Positions 31,701 to 44,783 of a stretch of DNA of 64,000 nt are shown here, one piece after another. The number at the start of each line of letters is the position of its first letter. Position 1 is the stretch's first letter. This stretch comes from Mastigias papua. Taxonomy: Eukaryota > Cnidaria > Scyphozoa > Rhizostomeae > Mastigiidae. The notes beneath the pieces are model-generated. The model did not search any database. It saw only the letters and a list, made by a program, of their open reading frames with translations, and was not told the DNA's origin. The translations under genes and the position numbers were made by a program. The stretch covers positions 10,100,428-10,164,427 of the forward strand of contig OZ025280.1 in the NCBI GenBank assembly GCA_964019165.1. The letters run 5' to 3'.

Positions 31701-34606
31701 CGATTGCCTCGGGGGCCCTATGATCATACCAATTCCTTTCATGTTCGCTTGATTTCCGCCTGTAAATTATCGTTTGGTTACTACAGAACTTTCGGTATAC
31801 TATTCAGGGGATATTTACTGTATTATTTACTGATATAATAGGACAGTTTAGCGTGTGCTGTTGATACTTTGCATTTGCGCATGATTTTGAAGGAAGTATG
31901 TCTGAACAGTTAGGCCGCTTTCTTTAGGTTTGATTTGTTGTCAGTCACTTCTGGTTAGCTCTTGGTTTTTCCCATACACTTATTGTAGATTGGAGCTAAG
32001 ATGCTGTTCAAATCATTCCTTTTATTATTGGAGTGTAGTAGCTCTCTTTCCCGTTTGGTTTTTGTTGCAGTATTTTGAGCAGTACTACGCATATTCTCTC
32101 TAAAACCTTGAAGGGCCTTTAATATTACTCTCAGTCACCTCAGCTGATGCCTTCTGTATTCTCAGTAGAACACTTAGTATTCTGAATCATTGGTATATTA
32201 ATAGTTAAAAATGCCGGGTCTTTTACAAATATGTTATTTACTAATTCGTTGATACTTTCGTGTATAGTACCGTGCGTTTTCAGGTTGTTCCTTCTTGATT
32301 TATTTACGCTGATATTATGTTATAAATTAGGTTTGTAATCAAAGCACTTAAGTAACTTATTCACAAGGCTTTATTCAGTATAGTACTATAATTATTGCCT
32401 ATGTATTTACAACAGTCTAACAATCTTTATTTACAAGAGTCTAATCATTGTATTCACTATAGATTTTTGTGTTATTTTAGAGGACTCGGCTTATGGTTGC
32501 TTTAGTCCTAACTCTCCGTTTCCTGGCAAAGCAGCTCCCCTTCATCCTAAGATTATTTGTTATAAAGACCATTAATGATTTCTATTCATCATTCTGCACA
32601 TGATAATATGGTTTTGCTGGATCAAGTAGCATTAGATACCAAACGGATGCCCCTCAGACTTCTGTCAGGTGTTTCCACTGTGGAGTAGGTTTGTGAATTT
32701 TTTTTGCAAATTTTTCCCTTCATGTTTCGCTGAGATATTCCAGTTTCTCTTCGTTGACTTTGCGTGCTTTGTCTGTCGTCTATTGTCCTCCATTGTTGTC
32801 GTCCGCACTGGTTGTACTGCTCTCATTACAAGGCGAATTCGATCGGGATCATGTTGACTGTGTTTCGAGGAGACTTTCGCTGTTTTTCTACCAGGTTTGT
32901 AGCTACTTTTTCCTCCCTAGATGCTGTACTATAGTTCAATTATATTTTCTTCATCGATTGCGTGCGTTTTCTGATGTTTTACGCAATTTGTTTCCATGTA
33001 TCTAGGAAGTTTCCTACAGCTTCCTCGTGGTTATTATTCTTCATGACAGTTGAGCAACCAAGTCGTCGCTTCATTGCTGTCTCAGGATTGGATTTAGTAT
33101 TGCCATGTTTTATTTCAAGACACCTATTATTAAGGGGTGAAGTTCTTTTGAGTAATATAACTGTAATTAGAAGATTGTGTTCCCTCTCAGTTCAGTCAAG
33201 GAAGCCACTGCTCTGTGTGTTTCATTCTCATTGCCAGTAGCCACAAAATATCTTAACACGGTTGTACGGAGATATCTATAGTGTCTATGTTTTATTTCCT
33301 AACTGTCCTTCATATTAGTCCTATAATGTTTTGGTGTCCTTACACTCTTTATTTTGTTGTAGGCTTTAGATAGAAATGCGAGGGGATTCCCAACTCAAGA
33401 TCACGATCGCAGAGAAACCTTTCATCCTTTGTTTTCGAACAATAGTATTTACACAAGACCGCAAGTTTGCAGTTGAGGGCGTGTTTACAAAGTGTATGGA
33501 TGTCTTGCAATTCGTCATGGAATTTTGTGCTTTCTTTATAAGGTAAGTGATATATTTCATTGACACAGTTTCGATTTAGTTTTACTAGGATTGTTTTGTG
33601 TAGAATGTTCGACACTTTCCCAGTTAGACGAGATTTAATGCCGTGTTTTGATCGAGAGTCCATACGATTGCCTCGGGGGCCCTATGATCATACCAATTCC
33701 TTTCATGTTCGCTTGATTTCCGCCTGTAAATTATCGTTTGGTTACTACAGAACTTTCGGTATACTATTCAGGGGATATTTACTGTATTATTTACTGATAT
33801 AATAGGACAGTTTAGCGTGTGCTGTTGATACTTTGCATTTGCGCATGATTTTGAAGGAAGTATGTCTGAACAGTTAGGCCGCTTTCTTTAGGTTTGATTT
33901 GTTGTCAGTCACTTCTGGTTAGCTCTTGGTTTTTCCCATACACTTATTGTAGATTGGAGCTAAGATGCTGTTCAAATCATTCCTTGGATTATTGGAGTGT
34001 AGTAGCTCTCTTTCCCGTTTGGTTTTTGTTGCAGTATTTTGAGCAGTACTACGCATATTCTCTCTAAAACCTTGAAGGGCCTTTAATATTACTCTCAGTC
34101 ACCTCAGCTGATGCCTTCTGTATTCTCAGTAGAACACTTAGTATTCTGAATCATTGGTATATTAATAGTTAAAAATGCCGGGTCTTTTACAAATATGTTA
34201 TTTACTAATTCGTTGATACTTTCGTGTATAGTACCGTGCGTTTTCAGGTTGTTCCTTCTTGATTTATTTACGCTGATATTATGTTATAAATTAGGTTTGT
34301 AATCAAAGCACTTAAGTAACTTATTCACAAGGCTTTATTCAGTATAGTACTATAATGATTGCCTATGTATTTACAACAGTCTAACAATCTTTATTTACAA
34401 GAGTCTAATCATTGTATTCACTATAGATTTTTGTGTTATTTTAGAGGACTCGGCTTATGGTTGCTTTAGTCCTAACTCTCCGTTTCCTGGCAAAGCAGCT
34501 CCCCTTCATCCTAAGATTATTTGTTATAAAGACCATTAATGATTTCTATTCATCATTCTGCACATGATAATATGGTTTTGCTGGATCAAGTAGCATTAGA
34601 TACCAA
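28715..34606 (+). repeat. Three tandem copies of a 1964-bp segment
   Basis: Copies start at 28715, 30679 and 32643, each opening ACGGATGCCCCTCAGACTTC and ending ...AGCATTAGATACCA. The period is exactly 1964 bp both times. By eye, copies 1 and 2 differ at about one or two bases (28778 region: ATTATTTTT versus ATTTTTTTT). Copy 3 has a handful more (for example near 33062, 33147, 33465, 33985, 34357). This indicates very recent duplication, or a collapsed or expanded assembly. Confidence 0.95.
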
Positions 34607-36600
34607 TGATTTGTATTGTTTAGACTTAATTCCTGGAGCCCCATCTTCCAGCCCGCACCCTAATTAACAGTATTGTTTGTAATCAAATGTTATGAGGGAC
34701 TTACTGTAAAAGAGTATTATGTATAACAGGTTATGCCTCAGTAATGCACAATTTCTGAGTTTCAACTCAATTTTGACTAGCACACTTTTAGGAATATTCT
34801 TTAGCTGTTATGAAGTTAAAGTATGAAGCATCTCTATACATTGTCATTGTATATTGCCTACTTGAATGCCTCAAGGTAGCTATTATAGGAGTTTGAAAGA
34901 TATTACTGGGTGTGCCTAGATGACAGTGGTACTCATACATTTGACTTGATGTCCTTAGATGAACCATGTACCAACATAGTACTTGATTGTCTGCCTGTAG
35001 GATTTTTGTCACTAGCCTATTTCACTTTAAGATATCAGTTGTCACAGTGACCATTAGTACTTTTGATATTTCATTCTGTTTATGATGATAGGTTGTTAAA
35101 GGTTTGTATTAGTTAGAGCCACCAACCTTATTTGTATTGTACTCAATTGCCAGCTCGAGCCCCCCTCTCAAGTACAGCTATGATAATAACTTTGTTTCTA
35201 TGATGCAAGCTCTACATTATATCAGTCATTGATAGGATTTACAGCTTTATGCGGGTGACAAGAGGTTATGACTCACATGATTTTGGTCCATAATATTGTT
35301 ACTGTTCAGTTTGCTCTAGGATTACAAGTCACTGTTATTTCAGTTTTGTACACTTATGGGGCAGTCATTAAGTATCAGGGGGTGGGGGTTGAGGCACATG
35401 ATCAAATAGATTCAACAATTTTGTACCCCAGTTGGACATGCAAAAATATTCTAGAGCCCCAGGTTAAATACTTTGTGGAGCCCCAACATTTAATTTTTGT
35501 TATTGATTTTATTACATCAGTAATTTTGTCCTGGATATATTAGTTGGTGATCCTTAGCAACAGCATAGGTAATAGTATGTGACAGTGTTCCGCCACAAGT
35601 TGATATGTAGTATTGTAGGATTACTAAGAGGTTATGAGTCACTTATCTACATAAGCTTAGGCATGATCTATGCACTTTATTTTGGAGTCTTCTCAGATAG
35701 TAGACGTTTTTACAGCTGAATATAATACCTCTGGAACATAAGCTTAGGCATGATCTATGCACTTTATTGTGGAGTCTTCTCAGATAGTAGATGTTTTTAC
35801 AGCTGAATATAATACCTCTGGATAAATTGTATGGACATTTGGATAAGGTATTTGACTACAACCATCTATACGATGCTAGGTTTAAGGTATGTTACTAATT
35901 TGTACACCAGCACCACCACTACCACCATAACTACCTTTAATGCTTGACATCTGACTTTGTGATTTCAGGCTGTATAATATATCTGATTCATTGGCTTTCC
36001 ATCTTACTATGCAGAATATTTTAAAGTGATGTTGTATTACCAAGCCATATTCAGTTATCATTATGAACTTAAAGTATAGGTCCTTTCAGGTATTGTAATT
36101 AAATTCTGTTTAATTTATTGGGTCTTATTATATAGTAAAGCAATTGGACAAGATTAATAGCTAAACCCAGATAGAGGTTGCAGTCATACCTCTCATTTGA
36201 TGTGACATACTATATGTTCTCTAAAGTATTTACATTATACAGCAACATTGTATAAGACTCATTACATTAGGATTGAGTGATGCATGACATATTGTGTGAT
36301 GTATAGGTCCTTTCAGGTATTGTAATTAAATTCTGTCTAATGTATTGGGTCTTATTATGTAGTAAAGCAATTGGATAAGATTACTAGCTAAAACCAGATA
36401 GAGTTTACACTCATACCTCGCATTTGACGTGACATACTATGTGGTCTATGAAGTGTTTACATTATACAGCAACATTATTATATAAGACTCATTACATTAG
36501 GATTGAATCATGTAGGAGATATTGTATGATGTATTTCCATTTATGCCTCATTGCACACACCACTTAAAAACATTATATACTTAGTTCATGTAATAGAGAC
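34607..36600 (+). other. U3 tail, no gene
   Basis: Homologous to 1-1790 and 26680-28585 with modest divergence. It has a private 87-bp tandem duplication (35649 and 35736, starting ACATAAGCTTAGGCATGATC). Includes the 91-aa frame at 35268-35543, which parallels the 88-aa frames at 559 and 27343. These share DNA similarity, but nothing marks them as a gene. Confidence 0.6.
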
Positions 36601-37892
36601 TAGCTTAGTAATGATAGCCCGCGTCTAGTCTCTATATACTAAGATCCCTATATGCTAATTTATGCCAGACCAATCACAGGGCTCGGATTGTACCACGTGA
36701 TCCTCTATTCCCAGTGAACACTTCTCCTCCCAAACGGGCCGGGGGCTATCGCTAAAAATTCGGCAGCTGGTTCTCCTTTCCGAGTTACGTCCCGTACTGT
36801 AGAAATCGTTTCCATAGCTTCTGTCGTTCTCGAGATATTCCACTTTTCGTCTACCCTCCATACTGAAGACTGTATGTAGCATTCGGAAATTTGCGATCGG
36901 CATTAGAAGCAACACCACGTGTGGTTTCTGTCACGTGCCCATCTCCTTATTGCCTTCTCCATGGGTTCCTTTGTTTTCTTGCTGCATGCTTGCACCACAG
37001 ACGCTCCTTCCTGCTGGTAGCTGCGAGCGTCTGTATTTATATCAGGGGGTCTCACGTTGAACTTTCTCTGTATGACTTACAGTTACATTAGTTCTTTACA
37101 TTGCGCTTTGGGTATTGCACAACCTCCCCCGCTAGCAATATGATGCATCCGCGTGCTCAAATTAGAGATTGGCAGTTTAGGGAGTGTTTGCAGACTGTAG
37201 ATTCGCTTGAAAACTCGAGGAGAAAGCATTGATCATGTGGCAGGTGAGTCCTCTTCGTGCTCTTAAATGAATCGATTAATGGTAGCCCCTCTCTGTCCTT
37301 TATTCAGTGTTTACTTTTTCGACTTTTACATGAGATATTTTTGAGAAATTCCCACGAGATAGCATGCATGGCTGTTGGCAGTGTCAGATTGCTCGAGGCC
37401 CCTGTCATATTCTGTGCTAAATAGTCGTTGTTTTGCTACTAAATCATGCTCAAACAGTTAGCCCATGTGTGCCGCTATGAGCGAGGGGTTGTCTCGACTT
37501 TACTTTGATCTCATGTTTAATTTTTGATTCTAGGTGTAGGACAATCGTTAGAACTTTCTGCGAGTCACTTTAGATGAAATCAGAGCTATCACCGTGGGGC
37601 AATGGATTCTCAACCTGGCGTCACTTGGAAACTGCTCATGTAAGTTGTTATACATGTTGTAATAAACCCATTGATATTTGTTGTGAGGTCGTATTTATTC
37701 TCTGTACGTTTTATTGTAGAGTTTCGACTAGAGTTTACGCCAATTCTCAATGAAATTCCACGATCATGTTATGAAAGTGCGCGCCTCATGACATGGTAGG
37801 TGTTATAAATTACTATAACATCTATTAAAATGTACGTTGTCATTTGTTGTAATTCATTTTCTTTTCGTTTCTAGAGTGACTACAGGTTATGG

Positions 37893-38155
37893 GGTTTGCC
37901 AAACTCAGTTTCAATCGACTCACATGCAATGCCCGAGGGTGTTTTGTCAATGGCGACTGTGATTACTCTCTAGCCTTCGGTGAGTTGTGGTGACAGATTT
38001 GTTTTGAATTGGTTTACCTTAACCCGTTTTCTTTTTGTGTCTAGATTGAATACATTTGCGGGGTTTGCCAAGCTCAGTTTCAATCGAATCAAATCCAGTT
38101 CCCGCGAGTGTTTTGTGAACGGCGACTATGATTACTCTTTATCCTTTGGTGATTT
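37893..38155 (+). repeat. Two-copy direct repeat (about 160-180 bp) in U4
   Basis: The segment GGGTTTGCCAAACTCAGTTTC (broken to GGGTTTGCCAAGCTCAG in copy 2) through GTGTTTTGTCAATGGCGACT to ATTACTCTCTAGCC occurs near 37890 and again near 38055. Each copy follows a TTTCTAG-like acceptor and precedes a GGTGA donor-like sequence. This looks like an exon duplication, but no frame is preserved clearly. Confidence 0.6.
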
Positions 38156-39903
38156 GTACTATAAGTTTGATTCTGAATTGGTTATTTATTACTTTGTAGG
38201 TTTGCTGGTTAGTACCCCTCAGCCTTTTTAATGCAATTGACTTTCGATTCTGTTCTACGTGGCGCTGAAATTCGAGACGACTCCAGCGTTGATCTTACGA
38301 GAGCAGTCCTTTTGTGTCGGAACAATGGGTTGCATGAAAGACCGCATGTTCGTGGTCGAGGGAGTTTCCACAGCTGCGATTGTCAAGTTAGTAATGTAGG
38401 TTCGAGTTTCATGCATTGTCTAAGAGGTAAGGGGCTTCTTTCCTTTCAACTGCTTCAATGTTATTTGCCAGATTTGGAGCGAGTTTCTGTCAGTTTGCCT
38501 AGCACGCTTTGGTATCTAGACTATGCTCCTTCAAGTTCCGTTCGTTTTTCGTTGTAAATCAGCGTGATACTGCTACTACAGTTTGATAGCACAATTCATG
38601 AGGCACTGGCGGTATTATTCCTTACGGCACTAGGAGTTATTAGTATGTTTCTGCTGCAGAATATAAAATCAAGGAATGAGAGAGCATCAGATTCATTCTA
38701 TGGCAATGGCTAAACGGTGTATTTTATGTGGGATAACACCATATAGCTGTGCAAGCATTTAGTCCTGAGAATGGTTACTTTTATTGCCTTTAACACAACT
38801 TTGTTTACGGGATTTTGAGTGAGAGCTCATGAGGTTGCCCTGTTGTAGGGGGGGGGGCATTATCATCTAACCAACTGTATTTAGGCTCGCTTGCTTTTCA
38901 CTTTAAAATTGCCGATAAGCCACTGCTAATGTTTAGTTATGGTATTCATAAGCTTCTGCTGTATTACACCCTGTTACACTAGGGATGTGTACCATGCTCT
39001 TCCCCCTTTAGTTAACCTCATATATTAGATTTCAAGATCTCTCATAATTGGGCCGTTTTGTTTACGTTTTTGATATTGCTATTCAATTCTAATTAGCATA
39101 TAGCCTTGCCACACAGTCATTCTAAACCACAGCTACAATTTTGCTTAATGTAGTCTGTTGCAGCAGTGTAGCTTAATAGCTCTGCTTTCCCATTTGGTGT
39201 CCTTCCAGTTTTACAGGATACATTGTTGTGTATGTATTTAAGTACTCCATATATGGGAACTTAATCACTGTATTACTTTATATATTACCTTGGTTTTTAT
39301 ATCAAGGTCATGGTAGTTTTCACTGTGTATAGTAGTGTTATTTTTGTGTAGTGAAGATACATTCTCCTCTTATGAAGACTGTGTATTTGCTGGGAGATAT
39401 GTCCCTTTCTGATTGAGATCATATGTTACAGATACCATTTCTGATTTCCATAGATCATTCTGCACATGATGATATAGATTTCAGGCATGAATAAGTAGTA
39501 CTTAGCAACATGTGTATTGTCAACTCCCCCCCCCTTCCTGCAAATACCATTTTTTGTTGAAATCTGATGTTTTTATTCATGTTGTACAATGTATCACTCA
39601 GTCATGCAATAAGCACTTCTGCAGTTATTATATGAGGGTATAATATATATTATGTATTTGATATTATTTTAATTCTGTGAACACAAGCTATAAAGTCCTT
39701 TGAGGTATTAAAATTGTATAGTTGCTAAGTTTTTATGCCCCTTGCAGAATGTTATGTTAGATTAGAAAAGAATAATATACTAGATGACAGAGACAATCTT
39801 GCATTTAAATTTGGGATAGAAACCTTTATCTATGACACAGTGTTAATGATTATACTTTATCTGTATCCACAAGTTGACAATTGAATATAGCAGTTACATT
39901 AAA

Positions 39904-39999
<96 letters not shown>

Positions 40000-40000
40000 T

Positions 40001-40032
<32 letters not shown>

Positions 40033-40034
40033 TT
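39904..40034. repeat. (ATG)n trinucleotide microsatellite
   Basis: About 43 ATG units with one GTTG interruption near 40000. The minus strand reads as a run of His codons; this is a composition artefact. Confidence 0.98.
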
Positions 40035-40249
40035 TAGGAGTCAGTAAATTCAATCACCACATGTATTCATTTGTTAACTGTATATCCAGAGAGCTGTGTG
40101 AGTTATTTGTTTTAGGTCATACACAGTTATATATCCAGTAAAATATATCATTGCATTTAGAGAGAAAATACATAATATAATATTGTATAGAGTTTGATTA
40201 ATTTAGTGTTATTTGATGGGAGATGATTAGTGGTTACAACCAACTGGTA

Positions 40250-41230
40250 AACTGCTACATTGTACTAGACTCCTTAGGTTAGAATTGATTTCTATGCATA
40301 TGAATACAGGTGACATGTGGTTGTACTGTTGTGACTGATTAAGTAGTACACATTGGCACCACATATAGTCATTTGGTAACCTTCATGCAAATAGCAGTGC
40401 GGGTTTTTCATTCTCATTAGCACACAGCTATATATGTAGTATATTATTTGTATTCTATGGAGACACCAATGTTCTGCACATTATGTAGCCTTGGTACAAT
40501 ATAAATTTACCCTGGTGCTTAAAACTAGACTTCTTATGTTAGAATTGATTTCCATGCTTGAGAATGCATGTGATTGTGGTATGTCAAGGAATTAGTACAG
40601 GGTAGCAGCACACATTTCATTAGGTAAGGTTATTCCCAATAGCAGTGAAAGTTATTAATTTTCATTTTATACACAGCTGTATATATGTAGTATATTATCT
40701 GTATTCTATGGAGACACCAATGTTCTGTACACTATTTAACCTCAATAGAATATAAATTTACCCTGCTACCTAATACTAGACTCCTTAGGTTAGAATTGAT
40801 TTCTATGCATATAAATACAGGTGACATGTGGTTGTACTATTGTGAGGGAGTAAGTAGTACACATTGGCACCACATATAATCATTTGGTAACTTTCATGCA
40901 AATGGCAGTGAAGGTTATTCATTGTCATTCATACACAGCTATATATGTAGTATATTATCTGTATTCTATGGAGACACCAATGTTCTGTACACTATTTAAC
41001 CTCAATACAATATAATTTTACCCTGCTACATAATACTAGACTCCTTATGTTAGACTTGATTTCCATGCTTGAGAATGCATGTGATTGTGGTATGTTAAGG
41101 AATTAGTACAAACTAGCAGCACACATTTCATTAGGTAAGTTTATTCCCAATAGCAGTCAAAGTTATTCATTTTCACGTTATACACAGCTGTATATGTAGT
41201 ATATTATTTGTATTGTATGGACACATGAGG
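40250..41230 (+). repeat. Tandem repeat, period about 250-260 bp, roughly four copies
   Basis: The anchor CTATGGAGACACCAATGTTC occurs at 40455, 40706 and 40966, with a degraded form at 41215. It is joined by repeated GTTAGAATTGATTTC and CATGCAAATAGCAGT strings. Copies alternate between two sub-variants (short MTGATTAAGTAGTAC-like and AATTAGTACA-like), so the higher-order period is about 510 bp. Confidence 0.8.
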
Positions 41231-41295
41231 TGTTATATGTTATGCACGTCTATGGGATTTTAGACACCATGTATTCCCTATTGATATGATGAAGA

Positions 41296-41803
41296 CTAGC
41301 AGTTGTTTGATAGCCCGCTAGACCCGGGCTCCCCTACCCCCAACCAAAGCTGGAGATTAGCCTTGGAAAGACTAACGCAGTCGCCCATTGAAGCAGCATG
41401 GTCCGCATTTTCGATGAGGATCACGGGAAGGTGACGTCATGGGCCTCTGTGGTGGAGCACATGACCATCAGCATTGCATTGGTCAACTCGAAAAATTGCG
41501 AGAAAAAATTGTGCAAAAAATGCTCGGATACCTGCGCTAGGCTACGGGGCTTTCCGCCTTCTCTTATACAGCCCCGTAGCCTAGCGCAGGTATCCGAGCA
41601 TTTTTTGCACAATTTTTTCTCGCAATTTTTCGAGTTGACCAATGCAATGCTGATGGTCATGTGCTCCACCGCAGAGGTCCATGACGTCACCTTCCAGTGA
41701 TCCTCATCGAAAATGCGGACCATGCTGCTTCAATGGGCGACTGCGTTAGTCTTTCCAAGGCTAATCTCCAGCTGTGGTTGGGGGTAGGGGAGCCCGCGTC
41801 TAG
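41296..41803. repeat. Foldback FB4: palindrome at the U4 right end
   Basis: Arms of about 230-250 bp meet at 41551-41570 (between GGGGC and GCCCC). The left arm starts CTAGCAGTTGTTTGATAGCC. The right arm ends GGGGAGCCCGCGTCTAG and joins the U5 left end directly. CACATGACC and TGACGTCA lie in both arms. The two 100-aa frames on opposite strands (41398-41700 and 41421-41723) are mirror translations. Confidence 0.9.
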
Positions 41804-44783
41804 TCTCTATATACTAAGATCCCTATATGATAATTTATGCCAAACCAATCAGATTGCTCGAATTTGTACCACATGACCCATTTTTAGCCTGATTTTAATG
41901 ACACTTCTCCTCCTAGGCCTGTTGGGGGATTGTGACCAAACTTGGTTTAGGGGTTCTCCTTGAGGTCTACTTACTCATAAAGGAGGGATTTTTCCATATC
42001 TGTCCTTTTTGCCGAGATACTCCACTTTCAACTTATGGCCATTGGTTTCCTATACCCTCCACCATGCTCACTTGACACCTCTGTGCAGGACTGTTGCTTT
42101 CACATTGGCGAATGTTCATGTAGGACGATGTTGCTGTGTGTGATTGCGAGGAGACTTTTGTCACTGTCTTTCCAGGTAAACCGACTCTGTTTTCTGTAGA
42201 TAGATTAATGTAAGATTCCATGTATGTCCTTTGTCCATTTCATCTGTAGTCTGCTGTTGCCAGCCATTTATTTTTATATCTTTCAACCAGATTCAACCAC
42301 CTTCCCTCGAGGGTATTGCCGCCATGACAGTTCTTCTCCAAGTTGTTTGATTCTATGTGCTAAATTACCGTGCTTTTACTGCTAAAGTGTGACAACATAT
42401 TCAACATATGTTTGAATTTCTATTCTGTGCTAGACTATGGCAGTTTGTTTGCTCTTCATGCATATTTTGATGACATGGAATGGCGTGCGTGCTGTTTTCA
42501 TTTGGGAATGTTTTGATTTACACTACCGTAATATTGCCGTGTGACTTGGAGGAGAATTTCGTCATTCAGCTTTCAGTGTAGTGCTTTTTTTGCTTGATTT
42601 CATTCGCTAAGTTATCCTACTTTTCTTACTAAATTGTCATGAAATGATTACTGAATGTTTACTGTTGTATTCCCTGGTAGCTTTGACTTTATTCATTGCT
42701 TTTACCGCATGTACGAATGGCATAGGATATGGTTATATTTGGCGATAAACTATTGGTATGTGGAATGCTTTCACTAAAGTATGTATAGGGCTATTGCTGA
42801 ATTTGGTTACCATACTTTTGCAGTTTTTACTTTCACCCTTTACTGTCATCGTAGTTTGTATGGTGAAATGCAAGGGGATTCCCATGTTCATCTCACGATC
42901 ACAGATACCTGTTGTCCTTTGTTTTGGACTTTAATTGCGGTCTTTTGAGGGTGATTCCATAACTTTGCTTTTCAGGGGCATTAAGATCATGACAGTTCCC
43001 CTAAGTTTTGCTTGATGTTCTGTTCTAAATAACCGTTTTGTTACTGCAGAAGTATCATTATGATATTCAGGAGGCATTTAATGCAATATTTGCTTATGTA
43101 CTAGGAGCTTTTAACTTGCTCTTAATTCTTAGTATATGCACATGAAATGGATGTTTGGATGTCTCAAGAGTTAGGCCACTTTGTTTACGTTTGAGATATT
43201 GCCCTTCAACTCGAATTTACTCCTTGATTTTATCATACATATTTTACAGGCAAACACTAGGATGTCACCAACTTTATTCTCAGCTCAGTAACTCTCTTTT
43301 CATTTTGTTTTCGCTCTATTTACAGTAGGCCTCATTGTTATTTCTACTATAGATGGTAGAGTTATTTTGGTGAAGTCATAGTAAAGGGGCTCTATTAAAC
43401 TAAATATTCTTTTGTTGGCACACAGTTGCCCTTCTTTCTCAGATCATTTGATATAAATTCCATTACTTAATTCCATAGACCATTCTGCACATGATGATGC
43501 ACTCTTAAGGGATGACTTTATCTTGCCCCCACTCAAGTAATACCTTCATTTGAAATCTTAGTTGGTAATGCAGGATATATATTATGACTCAATTCAAAGA
43601 ATTACTGACTTCCATGGATCACTCTGCATATGATAGTATAGTGTTTTTAGGGATGAATTAGTACTAGATAGCAACGTCTTGAATTATGGAGCCACTTTCT
43701 TCTATCCAACTACCATTATTGTTTGAAATCTGAATTTCACACGGTTGTAACAGATAAGTTAGTACTGGATAGCTGCTTTATTTGTTTTGTATAGCCATAA
43801 CCTATGAACTCCCCCCAAGAACTTTGGTTGAAATCTAATATGATGATTCATGCTGCTCAATCATGGGCTTTACACTCTGTTATATATATAAAGCTGTGAT
43901 ATAGGAATACTAAGCAATATTCTTTTGTTTTATCACCTTGAACTACACAGTCCTATCACAGATTCCAGTTGTAAAACACCTACATTTATGGGTCAGACTT
44001 GATCCTTTACCTCTGTAGACAAGATTAGTGGTCACCTACACGATAACAGAACCACTCATACCTGCCAATTCATATGCTATATTGTATCTGTTATGATATC
44101 CTAAATTTATATCACTAGATTTTACAAGACTCCTTAAGTTAGAATTGAGTGAAGCAGGAGACAATATGTAATGTAGTTTCATTAGCACCTCATTGTAGAG
44201 AGCATTTTAAGCAATTCTGTGCATAATTCATATAATATAGACTAGCTTAGTACTAATAGCCTGCTAGAACGCGGGCTCCCCTAGCCCCAGTTGAAAAGTT
44301 GCATATTAGCCTTGGAAAGACTAACGGTGTGCCCCCATGAAAGTTGCATGGTCTGGTCGCATAGGATCACGAGAAGGTGACGTTATGGGCCTCTGCAATG
44401 GAGCACGTGACTTTCCGCCTTGCATTGTGCAAATCGAAGAAAATTGCGAGAAAAAATTGTGCAAAAAATGCTCGGATACCTGCGCTAGGCTAAGGGGCTT
44501 CTTGACTGTCTTCCTTTCCCTTTACTGCCCCGTAGCCTAGCGTAGGTATCCGACCACTGTTTGCACAATTTTTTCTCACAATTGTCTTTGAGTTGCACAC
44601 TGGAAGGCCGAAAGTCACGTGCTCCATCGCAGAGTCCCATAACGTCACCATCTCGTGATCCTATGCGACCAGACCATGCAACTTTCATGGGGGCACACCG
44701 TTAGTCTTTCCAAGGCTAATGTGCAACTTTTCAACTGGGGCTAGGGGAGCCCGCGGTCTAGCGGGCTATTAGTACTAAGCTAG
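41804..44783 (+). mobile_element. Helitron unit U5 (class-B left end, about 3.0 kb)
   Basis: The left end is preceded by CTAG of U4. Class-B subterminal sequence has ATGATAATTTATGCC, CCAATC and GTACCACATGACC. A GAGGAGA stretch (GCGAGGAGACTTTTG) precedes the donor-like GT at 42176. Motifs: CTTCCCTCGAGGG/CGCCATGACAG near 42300 and a GCAAGGGGATTCCC (kB-like) block at 42868. The 40-nt conserved block occurs at 43459-43499 and, degenerate, at 43600-43642. It ends in palindrome FB5 with the full CTAG. No gene. Confidence 0.75.
44242..44783. repeat. Foldback FB5: palindrome at the U5 right end, complete
   Basis: Left arm from CTAGCTTAGTACTAATAGCC; right arm to AGTACTAAGCTAG. The arms meet near 44499-44526 (GGGGC ... 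GCCCC). It is the most complete right end in the array. After GCGGGCT there is a 12-nt spacer and then CTAG, the canonical Helitron 3' layout, followed by TCTCTATATACTA. Confidence 0.9.

Larger units (their letters stand above)
28623..36628 (+). mobile_element. Helitron unit U3 (non-coding, 8.0 kb, internal triplication)
   Basis: The left end is TCACTATATACTAAAATCCC (one base different from the consensus). A shortened 5' block, a three-copy 1964-bp repeat, then a tail (34607-36600) related to those of U0 and U2. Donor-like GTs at 28967 and 29615 recur in every repeat copy. The right end stops at the loop CTAG (GCCCGCGTCTAG, ending 36628), and the U4 left end follows immediately. Without the extra copies the unit would be about 4.1 kb. 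Confidence 0.8.
36629..41803 (+). mobile_element. Helitron unit U4 (class-B left end, about 5.2 kb)
   Basis: The left end TCTCTATATACTAAGATCCC is followed by a class-B subterminal region (ATGCTAATTTATGCCAG, CCAATC, GTACCACGTGATC). Donor-like GTs lie at 37244 (after GTGGCAG), 37640, 37796 and 38427. A kB-like/GACCGCA block is diverged here (about 38265-38360). The 40-nt conserved block is at 39434-39478. The body includes an ATG microsatellite (39904) and a roughly 250-bp tandem repeat (about 40250-41230). The right end is palindrome FB4, cut at the loop CTAG. Confidence 0.75.

Noticed and set aside
28715..34606. Possible CRISPR-like or satellite array
   Set aside because: There are only three 1964-bp copies with no spacer structure, in a eukaryotic transposon context.
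39850..40053. Minus-strand frame encoding a long poly-His protein
   Set aside because: It is the translation of an ATG trinucleotide microsatellite; no other coding signal.
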